Notes: generated from the letters alone by a model not told the origin. A stretch of DNA of 64,000 nt from CAISIP01 sp965278985 (GCA_965278985.1 OZ257131.1:6200001-6264000); one strand, 5' to 3'. Shown: positions 8,347-17,401, counted from the first letter of the stretch. Program-made: numbers and translations.

Positions 8347-9966
8347 ATGCCCATCCTGGAGACACAACTCAACCCCCGCTCGGCCGACTTCCAGGCCAAT
8401 GCCGCCGCGATGCGCGCGCTGGTGGCGGACCTGCGCGCCAAGGTGGCGCAGGTGGAGCAGGGCGGCGGCGAGGCCGCACGCGCCAAGCACACTGCCCGTG
8501 GCAAGCTGCTGCCACGCGAGCGCGTGCAGATGCTGCTGGACCCTGGCACGCCTTTCCTCGAGTTCAGCCCGCTGGCCGCCTACGGCATGTACCCCGACCG
8601 CGATGGCAGCGACAGCGCGCCAGCCGCAGGCATCATCACCGGCATCGGCCGCGTGAGCGGCGTGGAATGCGTGATCGTCTGCAACGACGCCACGGTCAAG
8701 GGTGGCACGTATTACCCCGTCACGGTCAAGAAGCACCTGCGCGCGCAGGAGATCGCTGAAGCCAACCGCCTGCCTTGCATCTACCTGGTGGATTCGGGCG
8801 GCGCGAATTTGCCGAACCAGGACGAAGTGTTCCCGGACCGAGACCACTTCGGCCGCATCTTCTTCAACCAGGCCAACCTCAGCGCGCAGGGCATCGCGCA
8901 GATCGCCGTGGTCATGGGCTCCTGCACGGCGGGCGGCGCGTACGTGCCGGCGATGAGCGACGAGTCCATCATCGTCAAGAACCAGGGCACCATCTTCCTG
9001 GGCGGCCCGCCGCTGGTGAAGGCCGCCACGGGCGAGGTGGTGACTGCCGAGGACCTGGGCGGTGGCGACGTGCACACGCGCCTCTCGGGCGTGGCCGACC
9101 ACCTGGCGCAGAACGACCTGCACGCCCTGGCGCTGGCGCGCAATGCCGTGCGCACGCTCAATGCGCGCAAGGCGCCGTTGCCTGCAGTGGCTGCGTTGCC
9201 GCCGCGATTGCCCACCGAGGATGTGTACGGCGTGATCCCGGTCGATACACGCAAGCCCTTCGACGTACGCGAGATCATCGCGCGCATCGTGGACGACTCC
9301 GAGCTGGACGAGTTCAAGGCGCGTTACGGCACCACACTCATCTGCGGTTTTGCCCGCATCGAGGGCATGGCGGTGGGCATCATCGCCAACAACGGCATCC
9401 TCTTCTCCGAGTCCGCGCTGAAGGCGGCGCACTTCATCGAGCTGTGCTGCCAGCGCAAGGTGCCGCTGGTGTTTTTGCAGAACATCACGGGCTTCATGGT
9501 GGGCCGCAAGTATGAGAACGAGGGCATCGCGCGCAACGGCGCCAAGATGGTCACGGCGGTGGCCACGGCGCAGGTGCCCAAGTTCACGGTGATCATCGGC
9601 GGAAGTTTTGGCGCGGGCAACTACGGCATGTGTGGCCGCGCGTACTCGCCGCGCTTCCTGTGGATGTGGCCGAACGCGCGCATCTCGGTCATGGGTGGCG
9701 AACAGGCGGCCTCGGTGCTGGCCACCGTGCGCCGTGACGGCATCGAAGGCAAGGGCGGGAAGTGGAGCGCGGACGAGGAAGAGGCCTTCAAGTCCCCGAT
9801 CCGCCAGCAGTACGAGGTGCAGGGCCACCCGTATTACGCGACGGCACGGTTGTGGGACGACGGCGTGATCGACCCCGCCGACACGCGCCGCGTGCTGGCG
9901 CTGGGCCTGAGCGCAGCCTACAACGCGTCCATCGGCGAGCCGAAGTTCGGCATCTTCCGGATGTAG
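8347..9966 (+). CDS. mccB: Methylcrotonyl-CoA carboxylase beta (carboxyltransferase) subunit
   Basis: This 539-residue biotin-dependent acyl-CoA carboxyltransferase would move CO2 from carboxybiotin to 3-methylcrotonyl-CoA in leucine and isovalerate breakdown. The N-terminus (RAKHTARGKLLPRERVQMLL), the segment IGRVSGVECVIVCNDATVKG and the oxyanion-hole stretches (GGAYVPAMSDESI and GAGNYGMCGRAYSPRF) are typical of MccB/LiuB, and the length fits (about 535). The start at 8347 comes after AGGATCCTTCCG. Its partner mccA lies 1.3 kb downstream, separated by a DUF4126 gene and a repeat region. Geranyl-CoA carboxylase is a close alternative, but mvaB nearby supports leucine catabolism. Confidence 0.92.
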   Translation: MPILETQLNPRSADFQANAAAMRALVADLRAKVAQVEQGGGEAARAKHTARGKLLPRERVQMLLDPGTPFLEFSPLAAYGMYPDRDGSDSAPAAGIITGIGRVSGVECVIVCNDATVKGGTYYPVTVKKHLRAQEIAEANRLPCIYLVDSGGANLPNQDEVFPDRDHFGRIFFNQANLSAQGIAQIAVVMGSCTAGGAYVPAMSDESIIVKNQGTIFLGGPPLVKAATGEVVTAEDLGGGDVHTRLSGVADHLAQNDLHALALARNAVRTLNARKAPLPAVAALPPRLPTEDVYGVIPVDTRKPFDVREIIARIVDDSELDEFKARYGTTLICGFARIEGMAVGIIANNGILFSESALKAAHFIELCCQRKVPLVFLQNITGFMVGRKYENEGIARNGAKMVTAVATAQVPKFTVIIGGSFGAGNYGMCGRAYSPRFLWMWPNARISVMGGEQAASVLATVRRDGIEGKGGKWSADEEEAFKSPIRQQYEVQGHPYYATARLWDDGVIDPADTRRVLALGLSAAYNASIGEPKFGIFRM

Positions 9967-9978
9967 GCAGGTACCGCT

Positions 9979-10671
9979 ATGGAAAGTGTGTGGTCCTGGT
10001 GGCATGCCTGGTCGGCCTCGGTGTCCGAGGTCGTGGCACGCGGCGCGTCGGGGCTGGACTTCGGGGCGCTGCTCGCGCTGGCCGCGGCGTTGGGCTGGGC
10101 CAGTGGCTTGCGGCTGTATGCGGTGGTGTTCCTGACCGGACTTGCCGGCGTGCTGGGCTGGATCGTGTTGCCGGCGGGCCTGCAGGTGCTGCAGCACCCG
10201 GCGGTGCTGGGAGCCAGCGGGTTCATGCTGGTGGTGGAGTTCTTTGCCGACAAGATCCCGGTCGTCGATTCGTTGTGGGACTCGATCCAGGGCTTCGTGC
10301 GGGTGCCGGCCGGTGCGGCGTTGGCTGCAGCGGTGTTCGGGGCGGACAGCACGGCCATGGCGCTGGCGGCGGGTCTGCTGGGCGGATCGCTGGCGGCGAC
10401 GTCTTTCGCCACCAAGGCGGCCACGCGCGCTGCAGCCAACACGTCGCCGGAGCCGTTTTCCAACTGGTCACTGAGTCTGCTGGAGGACGGGCTGGTCGTG
10501 GGGGCCTTGTGGCTGGCGACGCAGCATCCCGTGCTGTTCGGCGTCGTGCTATGCGTGGTCGTGGTGTTGATGGTGCTGCTGTTGTGGATGCTGTTCCGAT
10601 TCTTGCGAGCGGTGGTGCGGAGGATTGGTGGGCTTGTAGGAATGCGTGGGGTTGAGCGTGGAGCGGTTTGA
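9979..10671 (+). CDS. DUF4126 integral membrane protein
   Basis: A 230-residue hydrophobic protein with about five to six predicted membrane helices. The DUF4126 hallmarks are LALAAALGWASGLRLYAVVF near the N-terminus and the central ASGFMLVVEFFADKIPVVDS, followed by FATKAATRAAANTSPEPFSN. Its function is unknown. It begins 12 bases after mccB, so it is translated from the same message, and it lies between the two carboxylase subunit genes. Why a membrane protein sits inside this catabolic unit is not clear. Confidence 0.85.
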   Translation: MESVWSWWHAWSASVSEVVARGASGLDFGALLALAAALGWASGLRLYAVVFLTGLAGVLGWIVLPAGLQVLQHPAVLGASGFMLVVEFFADKIPVVDSLWDSIQGFVRVPAGAALAAAVFGADSTAMALAAGLLGGSLAATSFATKAATRAAANTSPEPFSNWSLSLLEDGLVVGALWLATQHPVLFGVVLCVVVVLMVLLLWMLFRFLRAVVRRIGGLVGMRGVERGAV

Positions 10672-11267
10672 AGATTGCACTCGTTGCTGCTCGCGGCAAA
10701 GCCGTGCCCGGGTGGGCCGCGGCGCTTCACTGCGGCGGTCTCCGCTGCGCTCCGACTCCCCTGCGGTGCTCGGTCGCATGGCCCACCGTGGAACTCACTG
10801 CGTTCGCTTCGCTCACTTCGTTCAGACAGCCACGGTGAGTCAGATGTTGAAGCGCGCGGCCATGCGCCCTGTGCTCCTCGGCGCCGCAGAGGCGCGCCGC
10901 GGCCCACCCGGGCACGGCTTTGCAGAAGTGGCTTTGGTATTCGCGTCGAACACCCACCACGTCCCCTCGTTGCGGCAGGCCGTGCTGGCCCTGGGCGATT
11001 TCGGGGACGCCGAGGAGCGCAGCCCGAAGGTCGGTGCGCGCAGCGCACTTCGTGAACTGACTCACCGCAACTCTCTGAACGGAGAGAGCGAAGCGAACGC
11101 AGTGAGTTCTGCGGTGCGACCTTCGGGCGAGCACCGCAGGGGAGTCGGAGCGCAGCGGAGATCGTCCACTTATGAGCCCAGGGCCAGCACGGCCTGCCGC
11201 GACGCGAGCACCCAGCCCGCAGAGGCCATGCGAGCCAACAAGGCCAATTGACAGGAGATCCAAGAAC
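10672..11267. repeat. 596-bp gene-free block of nested inverted repeats
   Basis: No credible gene is seen here. Five long perfect inverted-repeat pairs are present: 10696-10725 with 10894-10923 (30 bp); 10739-10772 with 11128-11161 (34 bp); 10791-10814 with 11086-11109 (24 bp); 10972-10996 with 11176-11200 (25 bp); and 11023-11033 with 11117-11127 (11 bp). A 10-bp pair, 10833-10842 with 11058-11067, nests inside the second and third pairs, so 10739-11161 could fold as one long interrupted hairpin. The arms carry motifs such as CGTTCGCTTCGCTC. The block separates DUF4126 from mccA. It may be a degenerate mobile repeat or a strong RNA structure. Confidence 0.85.
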
Positions 11268-13268
11268 ATGTTCACCAAGATCCTCATCGCCAACCGCGGA
11301 GAAATCGCCTGCCGCGTGGCCGCCACCGCGCGCCGCATGGGCATCCGCACCGTCGCTGTGTATTCGGACGCCGACGCCCATGCCAAACACGTGCAGGCCT
11401 GCGACGAGGCGGTGCACATCGGTGGCAGCGCGCCAAAGGAGAGTTACCTGCGCTGGGAGCGGATCCTTGAAGCCGCGAAGGCCACGGGCGCGCAGGCCGT
11501 GCACCCCGGCTACGGCTTCCTGAGCGAGAACGAGGCCTTCGCGACGGCCTGTGCAGAAGCGGGTTTGGTCTTCATCGGCCCGCCGCCCTCGGCCATCAAG
11601 GCCATGGGCCTCAAGGCCGAGTCCAAGCAGTTGATGGAGAAGGCGGGCGTGCCGCTGGTGCCCGGCTACCACGGCGCCAACCAGGACCCGGCGCTGCTGC
11701 AGGCCGAGGCCGACCGCATCGGCTACCCCGCGCTCATCAAGGCCAGCGCCGGTGGTGGCGGCAAGGGCATGCGCGTGGTCGAGAAGTCCGAGGACTTTGC
11801 CGCCGCGCTCGCCTCCTGCCAGCGCGAAGCCCGCAACAGCTTCGGCGACGACGCGGTGCTGATCGAGAAGTACGTGCAGCGCCCGCGCCACATCGAGATC
11901 CAGGTCTTCGGCGACACGCAGGGCCACACGGTCTACCTCTTCGAACGTGACTGCTCCGTGCAGCGCCGCCACCAGAAGGTGCTGGAGGAAGCGCCCGCGC
12001 CCGGCATGAACCCGTCGATGCGCGCACGCATGGGCGAGGCTGCCGTGTCGGCGGCCAGGGCCGTGGGGTACGTGGGCGCGGGGACCGTGGAGTTCATCGT
12101 CGAGCAGCGCCCCAACGGCAGCATGGAGTTCTTCTTCATGGAGATGAACACCCGCCTGCAGGTGGAGCACCCCGTCACCGAGGCCATCACCGGGCTGGAC
12201 CTCGTGGAGTGGCAGCTGCGCGTGGCGCATGGTGAACCCTTGCCGCTGCGCCAGGAAGACCTGCGCATCCACGGCCATGCCATCGAAGCCCGCATCTGCG
12301 CCGAGAACCCCGACAACAATTTTTTGCCCGCCACCGGCACGCTGCACATCTACGACAAGCCTGCCGCCACGGCCTTCACGCCGGCCGCGGAATCCAGCGG
12401 CATCCGCATCGACGACGGCGTGCGTGCGGGCGACACCATCTCGCCCTTCTACGACTCGATGGTCGCCAAGCTCATCGTCTGGGGCGCGGACCGTGCGCAG
12501 GCACTCGCGCGGCTGGATGCGGCGTTGGCGCAGACCCGCATCGTGGGCCTGCAGACCAACGTCCAGTTCCTGCGCCATGTGGTGCGCAGCCGCTCGTTCG
12601 CGCAGGCCGACCTGGACACGGCGCTGATCCAGCGCGAATCGGCGGCGTTGTTCCACCAGGAGAGCATTGGCCTGCCCTTCGCCGCCGCCAGCGCCACCGC
12701 CTGGATGCTGCGGGCCGGCCATGGCCAGGAAGATGCGGACCCCTTCAGCCGCGTGGACGGCTGGCGCGCCTTCGGCGAGGCCACGCGGCGCCTGGACTTC
12801 GAGTTCGGCGGTGAAACGGTACAAGGCCGGCTGCGCCATGCCCATGGCGGTGGTGCCTGGCTGGACGTCGGGGGAGTGTCCGGTCCGTTGGAAGTGCACG
12901 CCGTGCCGCAGGGCCTGGATGTGCGTCTCGGCGACGAACGCCACACCGTGCGCGTGCTGCACCAGGGCGAGTGGCTGCATGTGTTCGCCGCCCACGGCGC
13001 CACGCGCATCCGCGCCATCGACCCGCTGGCCCACGCGGGGGACCAGCAGGCCGAGGGCGGCCGGCTCACGGCGCCGATGCCGGGCAAAGTGTTGTCCTTT
13101 GCAGTGAAGGCCGGCGACACCGTGCGCAAGGGGCAGGCGCTGGCCGTGATGGAGGCCATGAAGATGGAGCACACCATCGCGGCGCCGGCCGACGGCACGG
13201 TGGCGGAGCTGCTGTTCGCGCCGGGCGACCAGGTGACCGAGGGGGCCGAGCTGCTGAAGCTTGGCTGA
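11268..13268 (+). CDS. mccA: Methylcrotonyl-CoA carboxylase alpha (biotin carboxylase/BCCP) subunit
   Basis: A 666-residue subunit. The N-terminal biotin carboxylase domain starts FTKILIANRGEIACRVAATA, has the ATP-grasp Gly-rich loop KASAGGGGKGMRVVEKSEDF around residue 165, and includes the FFFMEMNTRLQVEHPVTEAI segment. A BT linker domain follows. The C-terminal BCCP domain has the biotinylation site EAMKMEH with Lys at about 632. It would use ATP and bicarbonate to charge biotin for MccB. The start at 11268 follows ACAGGAGATCC. The length equals that of LiuD/MccA. The upstream repeat block makes an own promoter or processed transcript likely. Confidence 0.94.
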   Translation: MFTKILIANRGEIACRVAATARRMGIRTVAVYSDADAHAKHVQACDEAVHIGGSAPKESYLRWERILEAAKATGAQAVHPGYGFLSENEAFATACAEAGLVFIGPPPSAIKAMGLKAESKQLMEKAGVPLVPGYHGANQDPALLQAEADRIGYPALIKASAGGGGKGMRVVEKSEDFAAALASCQREARNSFGDDAVLIEKYVQRPRHIEIQVFGDTQGHTVYLFERDCSVQRRHQKVLEEAPAPGMNPSMRARMGEAAVSAARAVGYVGAGTVEFIVEQRPNGSMEFFFMEMNTRLQVEHPVTEAITGLDLVEWQLRVAHGEPLPLRQEDLRIHGHAIEARICAENPDNNFLPATGTLHIYDKPAATAFTPAAESSGIRIDDGVRAGDTISPFYDSMVAKLIVWGADRAQALARLDAALAQTRIVGLQTNVQFLRHVVRSRSFAQADLDTALIQRESAALFHQESIGLPFAAASATAWMLRAGHGQEDADPFSRVDGWRAFGEATRRLDFEFGGETVQGRLRHAHGGGAWLDVGGVSGPLEVHAVPQGLDVRLGDERHTVRVLHQGEWLHVFAAHGATRIRAIDPLAHAGDQQAEGGRLTAPMPGKVLSFAVKAGDTVRKGQALAVMEAMKMEHTIAAPADGTVAELLFAPGDQVTEGAELLKLG

Positions 13269-13396
13269 CAGCCTCCGGCGGTGCGGGCTGCACCGGCAAC
13301 GAACGGGGAAACCCGGGGCGGCCCGGCACTTTGGGAGAGGCGCGACAATCGCCCCTCGGCCGCAGCGCCGGCCACGACCCGTTTCCTTCTTCTTCC

Positions 13397-14317
13397 ATGC
13401 GCATCAGCTACTACTACGACGCCCCCATCGCCGCCCGCTGGATGCAGGCCTTGTGCGAGAGCCTGCCCGACGCTGAAGTCACGCCCTGGTCCCCCGACAG
13501 CCCCCTGGCCGACTATGCCGTGGTCTGGGCGCCGCCGCAGGCCATGCTGGACCAGCAGACCGCGCTCAAGGCCGTGTTCAACATCGGCGCGGGAGTGGAC
13601 AAGCTGATGCGCCTGCGCATCCGCCCCGAGGTGTCCGTGGTGCGGCTCGACGACGCCGGCATGGGCGTGCAGATGGCCGACTACGTGTGCCATGCGCTGT
13701 TGCGCCATATGCGCCAGTTCGACGTCTACGAGCGCCAGGCCCGCGAGGGCGTATGGCAGCAGCATGCGGGGCGTGCGCGGGCGCATTATCCCGTGGGCAT
13801 CATGGGCCTGGGCGTGCTGGGCCAGCGGGTGGCGCAGGCCGTGCAGCAGTTCGGCTTCCCCGTGCTTGGGTGGAGCCGCAGCCCGCGCACCATCAAGGGT
13901 GTGCAGACTTTTTCGGGCACGGCCGGTCTGCATGACTTCCTGGCAGCCACGCGGGTGCTGGTGTGCCTGCTGCCGTGGACACCCGATACCGAGAACCTGC
14001 TGAACCGCGACACCCTGTCCCGGCTGCGGCCCGATGCGTACCTGGTCAACGTCGCGCGCGGCCAGTTGGTGGTGGACGAGGACCTGCTGGCCCTGCTGGA
14101 CAGCGGCCACATGGCGGGTGCCACGCTGGATGTCTTCCGCACCGAGCCCCTGCCGCCCGAACATGCCTACTGGCGCCATCCGCGTGTCCACGTCACGCCC
14201 CACATTTCGGCGCAGACCCTGCGTGACGAGAGCATGGCGCAGATCGCCGGCAAGGTGCGGGCGCTGGAGGCCGGCCTGCCCATCGCCGGCGTGGTGGACA
14301 TGGCCAGCGGTTATTGA
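13397..14317 (+). CDS. GhrA-like glyoxylate/hydroxypyruvate reductase
   Basis: A 306-residue D-2-hydroxyacid dehydrogenase of the GhrA subgroup, using NAD(P)H to reduce 2-oxoacids such as glyoxylate or hydroxypyruvate. The Rossmann segment is GIMGLGVLGQRVAQAVQQFG at about residues 135-155. Catalytic Arg lies in LVNVARGQLVVDEDLL, Glu in TEPLPPEHAYW and His in THPHISAQTLRDE-type context (VTPHISAQTL). It lies between mccA and mvaB with a 19-base gap to mvaB, so it is probably part of the same operon, although it has no known step in leucine breakdown. Confidence 0.87.
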   Translation: MRISYYYDAPIAARWMQALCESLPDAEVTPWSPDSPLADYAVVWAPPQAMLDQQTALKAVFNIGAGVDKLMRLRIRPEVSVVRLDDAGMGVQMADYVCHALLRHMRQFDVYERQAREGVWQQHAGRARAHYPVGIMGLGVLGQRVAQAVQQFGFPVLGWSRSPRTIKGVQTFSGTAGLHDFLAATRVLVCLLPWTPDTENLLNRDTLSRLRPDAYLVNVARGQLVVDEDLLALLDSGHMAGATLDVFRTEPLPPEHAYWRHPRVHVTPHISAQTLRDESMAQIAGKVRALEAGLPIAGVVDMASGY

Positions 14318-14336
14318 ACGCAACCGAGGAGATCCC

Positions 14337-15257
14337 ATGGCGATACCTTCGAAAGTCAAGCTCGTCGACGTCGGCCCGCGCGACGGCCTGCAGAACGAGA
14401 AGCAGAACGTGCCCACGGACACGAAGATCGAACTCGTGCACCGCCTGCAGGCCGCCGGCCTGAAAGAGATCGAGGCCACCAGCTACGTCAGCCCCAAGTG
14501 GGTGCCGCAGATGGGCGACAACGCTGCGGTCATGGCCGGGATCCGGCGGCAGCCGGGCGTGCGCTACTCGGTGCTCACGCCCAACCTCAAGGGTTTCGAG
14601 GCTGCCGTGGCGGGCCCGCGCGCAACCTGGCCCGAGGAGGTGGTGGTGTTCGCGGCCGCCACCGAGTCCTTCAGCCAGAAGAACACCAATTGCTCCATCG
14701 CCGAGAGCATCGAGCGCTTCCGCCCGGTGGTCGAGGCCGCGCGTGACAAAGGCATCTACGTGCGCGGCGCCCTGTCCTGCGCCGTGGGCTGCCCCATCGA
14801 GGGCGAGGTGCGGCCCGAGCAGGTGGAGCGCCTGGCGGCGATGATGAAAGGCATCGGCGTGCAGCATGCCGGCGTGGCCGATACCATCGGCGTCGGCACG
14901 CCGAAGAAGGTGCAGCGCGCGATCGAAGCGGCGCTGCAGCACTATGCGCTGGACGATGTCTCGGGCCATTTCCACGACACCTACGGCCAGGCACTGTCCA
15001 ATACGCTGGCCTGCCTGGAGATGGGCGTGTGGCAGTTCGACACCTCCGTGGCCGGGCTGGGTGGTTGCCCTTATGCCAAGGGCGCGACTGGCAACGTGGC
15101 CACCGAGGACGTGGTCTACATGCTGCAAGGCATGGGCATCGACACCGGCATCGACCTCGATGCGCTGATCGACGCCGGTGTCTACATCAGCCAGGCGTTG
15201 GGCCGCGAGCCGAACTCGCGTGCCTCCAAGGCGATCCGCACCAAGCGGGCCGCGTGA
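14337..15257 (+). CDS. mvaB: Hydroxymethylglutaryl-CoA lyase
   Basis: A 306-residue TIM-barrel lyase that splits HMG-CoA into acetoacetate and acetyl-CoA, the last step of leucine degradation. The divalent-metal motif is VDVGPRDGLQNE at residues 9-20. The signature near the active Cys is GLGGCPYAKGATGNVATED at about 240-258, and metal ligands lie in HFHDTYGQAL. The start at 14337 follows GAGGAGATCCC. It completes the mccB-mccA-mvaB set. Isovaleryl-CoA dehydrogenase and methylglutaconyl-CoA hydratase genes are not in the window. Confidence 0.95.
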   Translation: MAIPSKVKLVDVGPRDGLQNEKQNVPTDTKIELVHRLQAAGLKEIEATSYVSPKWVPQMGDNAAVMAGIRRQPGVRYSVLTPNLKGFEAAVAGPRATWPEEVVVFAAATESFSQKNTNCSIAESIERFRPVVEAARDKGIYVRGALSCAVGCPIEGEVRPEQVERLAAMMKGIGVQHAGVADTIGVGTPKKVQRAIEAALQHYALDDVSGHFHDTYGQALSNTLACLEMGVWQFDTSVAGLGGCPYAKGATGNVATEDVVYMLQGMGIDTGIDLDALIDAGVYISQALGREPNSRASKAIRTKRAA

Positions 15258-15283
15258 CCCTTCTTTCCAGAGAGACATAGACC

Positions 15284-15922
15284 ATGGATTTCCACGTCTG
15301 GCTGGCCTATTGCCTGGCCGCCTGGGTGATTGCCCTGTCACCGGGTTCGGGCGCCGTGCTCAGCATGAGCCACGGCCTGAGTTACGGCGTGCGCCGCACC
15401 ACCGCCACCATCGTCGGGCTGCAGATCGGCCTGGCCGTGACGCTGCTGGTCGCGGGTTTCGGCCTGGGGGCGTTGCTGATGGCGTCGGCCACGGCCTTCA
15501 CCGTGGTGAAGGTGCTGGGGGCGGCCTACCTGCTGTGGTTGGGCTGGCGGCAGTGGCATGCCCCCGTGCAAGGTGACGCGGAGACCGTCGGCGCAGCCAC
15601 CGATGCCACGTTGTCCATGCGCCAGCGGGTGCTGCGCGGGGCACTGACCAACATCACCAACCCCAAGGGCATCGTCTTCATGGTGGCCGTGTTGCCGCAG
15701 TTCATCGACCCGGCGCGCACCTTGTGGCTGCAACTGGCGATCCTGCTGGCCACCACCGTGGTGGCCGACATGGTCGTGATGCACGGGTATGCCTGGCTGG
15801 CCTCGCGGCTGCAGCGGCTGCTGCGCAGCGCGCGGGCGCGCCGCTCGCAGAACCGGGTTTTCGGCGGCGTGCTGATGGCGATGGGCGCGAGCCTGTTCCT
15901 CGTCAAGCGCGTGTCGCAGTGA
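15284..15922 (+). CDS. LysE/RhtB-family amino acid exporter
   Basis: A 212-residue inner-membrane protein with about six helices. The family signature is at the N-terminus: WVIALSPGSGAVLSMSHGLS, then RRTTATIVGLQIGLAVTLLV. KVLGAAYLLWLGWRQW in helix 3 and RGALTNITNPKGIVFMVAVL are also typical of RhtB. Such proteins export amino acids or similar metabolites by proton exchange. The substrate is unknown. It starts 26 bases after mvaB and may be read from the same message. Confidence 0.9.
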   Translation: MDFHVWLAYCLAAWVIALSPGSGAVLSMSHGLSYGVRRTTATIVGLQIGLAVTLLVAGFGLGALLMASATAFTVVKVLGAAYLLWLGWRQWHAPVQGDAETVGAATDATLSMRQRVLRGALTNITNPKGIVFMVAVLPQFIDPARTLWLQLAILLATTVVADMVVMHGYAWLASRLQRLLRSARARRSQNRVFGGVLMAMGASLFLVKRVSQ

Positions 15923-15937
15923 AGGAAGACAAGCGAC

Positions 15938-16438
15938 ATGTGTGGTGCTGAATTGAAGACCCTGCCAGAAGGCGTACAACGCGTGGCCCGTGCGCTGCAG
16001 GACGCGGGCCATCCGCATGCGCCGCGCATGCTCGACGACGCCGCGCGCACCGCCCAGCAGGCCGCGGATGCGCTGGGCATCGCCGTGGGGCAGATCGCCA
16101 AGAGCATCATCTTCCGGCGCAAGAGCGACGACGTGGCCGTGCTGGTCATCACCTCGGGCGACCGCCGCGTGGACGAGAAGAAGGTCGACGCGCTGGTGGG
16201 CAAGACCGGCCGCGCGGACGCGGAGTTCGTGAAGGCACGGACCGGATTTTCCATCGGGGGCGTGTCGCCGCTGGCGCATGCCACGCCGCCCGTGGTGCTG
16301 GTGGATCGGGACCTGTTCCGCTTCGACGAGATCTGGGCCGCGGCGGGGCATCCGCATGGGGTGTTCAAGCTGCGTCCGCAGGATCTTGCCGCCCTGACCG
16401 GCGGTGCGCCGGTGGCCGATGTGGTTGTCCAGCCATGA
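15938..16438 (+). CDS. YbaK/ProX-family aminoacyl-tRNA deacylase
   Basis: A 166-residue YbaK-domain protein. These proteins hydrolyse mischarged tRNA, typically Cys-tRNA(Pro) or Ala-tRNA(Pro). The family pattern is visible in ADALGIAVGQIAKSIIFRRK with the conserved Lys, TSGDRRVDEKKVDALVG, and GFSIGGVSPLAHATPPVVLV. The length matches the family (about 155-170). The start follows GAAGGAAGACAAGCGAC. It overlaps the next gene by four bases (ATGA at 16435-16438), so the two are translationally coupled. Confidence 0.88.
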   Translation: MCGAELKTLPEGVQRVARALQDAGHPHAPRMLDDAARTAQQAADALGIAVGQIAKSIIFRRKSDDVAVLVITSGDRRVDEKKVDALVGKTGRADAEFVKARTGFSIGGVSPLAHATPPVVLVDRDLFRFDEIWAAAGHPHGVFKLRPQDLAALTGGAPVADVVVQP

Positions 16439-16671
16439 TGCGCCCTGGCCGTGAGGTGGTGGCCGAGCTGGCGAAGATCGCGCGCGATCCCACGCAGCCC
16501 GTGCCCTCGCCGTGCATCTCGGTGTGCCGCATGAGCCCCGCTACGGGCTGGTGCCTGGGGTGCTTTCGTACCATCGACGAGATCGTCGCCTGGAGCCGCA
16601 TGGGCGAGGACGGCAAGCGCGCAGTGTGGCTGCAGCTGGAACAACGCATCCAGCAGCCACCCACCTTGTGA
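16435..16671 (+). CDS. DUF1289 Cys-rich small protein
   Basis: A 78-residue protein with the DUF1289 core PCISVCRMSPATGWCLGCFR, in which four Cys residues are spaced to bind a metal, followed by TIDEIVAWSRMGEDGKRAVW. Its function is not established. It is coupled to the deacylase by ATGA overlap and is followed 13 bases later by the DsbA-like isomerase gene. Confidence 0.88.
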   Translation: MMRPGREVVAELAKIARDPTQPVPSPCISVCRMSPATGWCLGCFRTIDEIVAWSRMGEDGKRAVWLQLEQRIQQPPTL

Positions 16672-16684
16672 GGAGGCCGTTGCC

Positions 16685-17368
16685 ATGCACCACATCGACT
16701 TCTACTACGACTGCATCTCGCCCTATGCCTACCTCGCCTTCGAGCGCCTGCCCGAGGCGCTGCTGGGCCTGAGCTACAGCGTGCAGTACCGCCCGATCCT
16801 CTTCGCCGGGTTGCTGAAGCACCACGGGCAGCTGGGGCCGGCCGAGATCGCGCCCAAGCGCGACTGGACCTACCGCCAGGTCGCCTGGCAGGCCCACCAG
16901 CTGGGCATTCCGTTGCAGATGCCGGCGGCCCACCCGTTCAATCCGCTGGCCCTGCAGCGCCTGGCCGTGGCCTGCGGGCGGGACGGCGCCACGAACCGCT
17001 ATGTCACGGAGACGCTGCTGCGCCATGTGTGGCAGGGCGGCGGCGCGGCCGGCGACGATGCGGCGCGCCTGCAGGCGCTGGCGCAGCAGCTGGCGCCGTC
17101 GCGGGATCCCGCATCCGACGGTGTGAAAGCCGAGCTCAAGGCCAACACCGAGGCCGCCATCGCGCTGGGACTGTTCGGCGTGCCCACGCTGCTGCTGCAG
17201 TCCGAGGATGCACCGCCGCGCGCCTTCTGGGGCCTGGACGCCCTGCCCATGCTGCGTGCCTGCATGGAGGGCGACGCCTGGTTCGCCGGTGGCGCCTGGG
17301 AGCAGGCCCCACAGATCCCGCAGGGCGTGCGCCGCGTCGCGGGTGGCCCGCCACCGGCAGCGCGCTGA
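16685..17368 (+). CDS. 2-hydroxychromene-2-carboxylate isomerase-like (DsbA/KGST fold)
   Basis: A 227-residue cytoplasmic thioredoxin-fold protein. The N-terminus IDFYYDCISPYAYLAFERLP places a Ser-Pro-Tyr at the active site, as in NahD-type glutathione-dependent isomerases. The middle shows PIRFAG-like wording (PILFAGLLKHHG) and the C-terminal part has LGLFGVPTLLL with the cis-Pro loop. NahD acts in naphthalene breakdown, but many paralogues have unknown substrates. No aromatic-ring genes are adjacent, so the exact reaction is not assigned. Confidence 0.85.
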   Translation: MHHIDFYYDCISPYAYLAFERLPEALLGLSYSVQYRPILFAGLLKHHGQLGPAEIAPKRDWTYRQVAWQAHQLGIPLQMPAAHPFNPLALQRLAVACGRDGATNRYVTETLLRHVWQGGGAAGDDAARLQALAQQLAPSRDPASDGVKAELKANTEAAIALGLFGVPTLLLQSEDAPPRAFWGLDALPMLRACMEGDAWFAGGAWEQAPQIPQGVRRVAGGPPPAAR

Positions 17369-17401
17369 GCCATCGCTGCATCGAAAGACGAGCGAGCACC
17401 C

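Noticed and set aside
8200..10197. Long in-frame 5' extension of the AraC gene at 7153-8199
   Set aside because: The extension is antisense to mccB and compositionally abnormal. The protein begins naturally at the ATG ending at 8199.
10646..11251. Open frames within the repeat block, about 200 codons
   Set aside because: They arise from the GC-rich inverted repeats, show no domain or ribosome site, and are not typical proteins.
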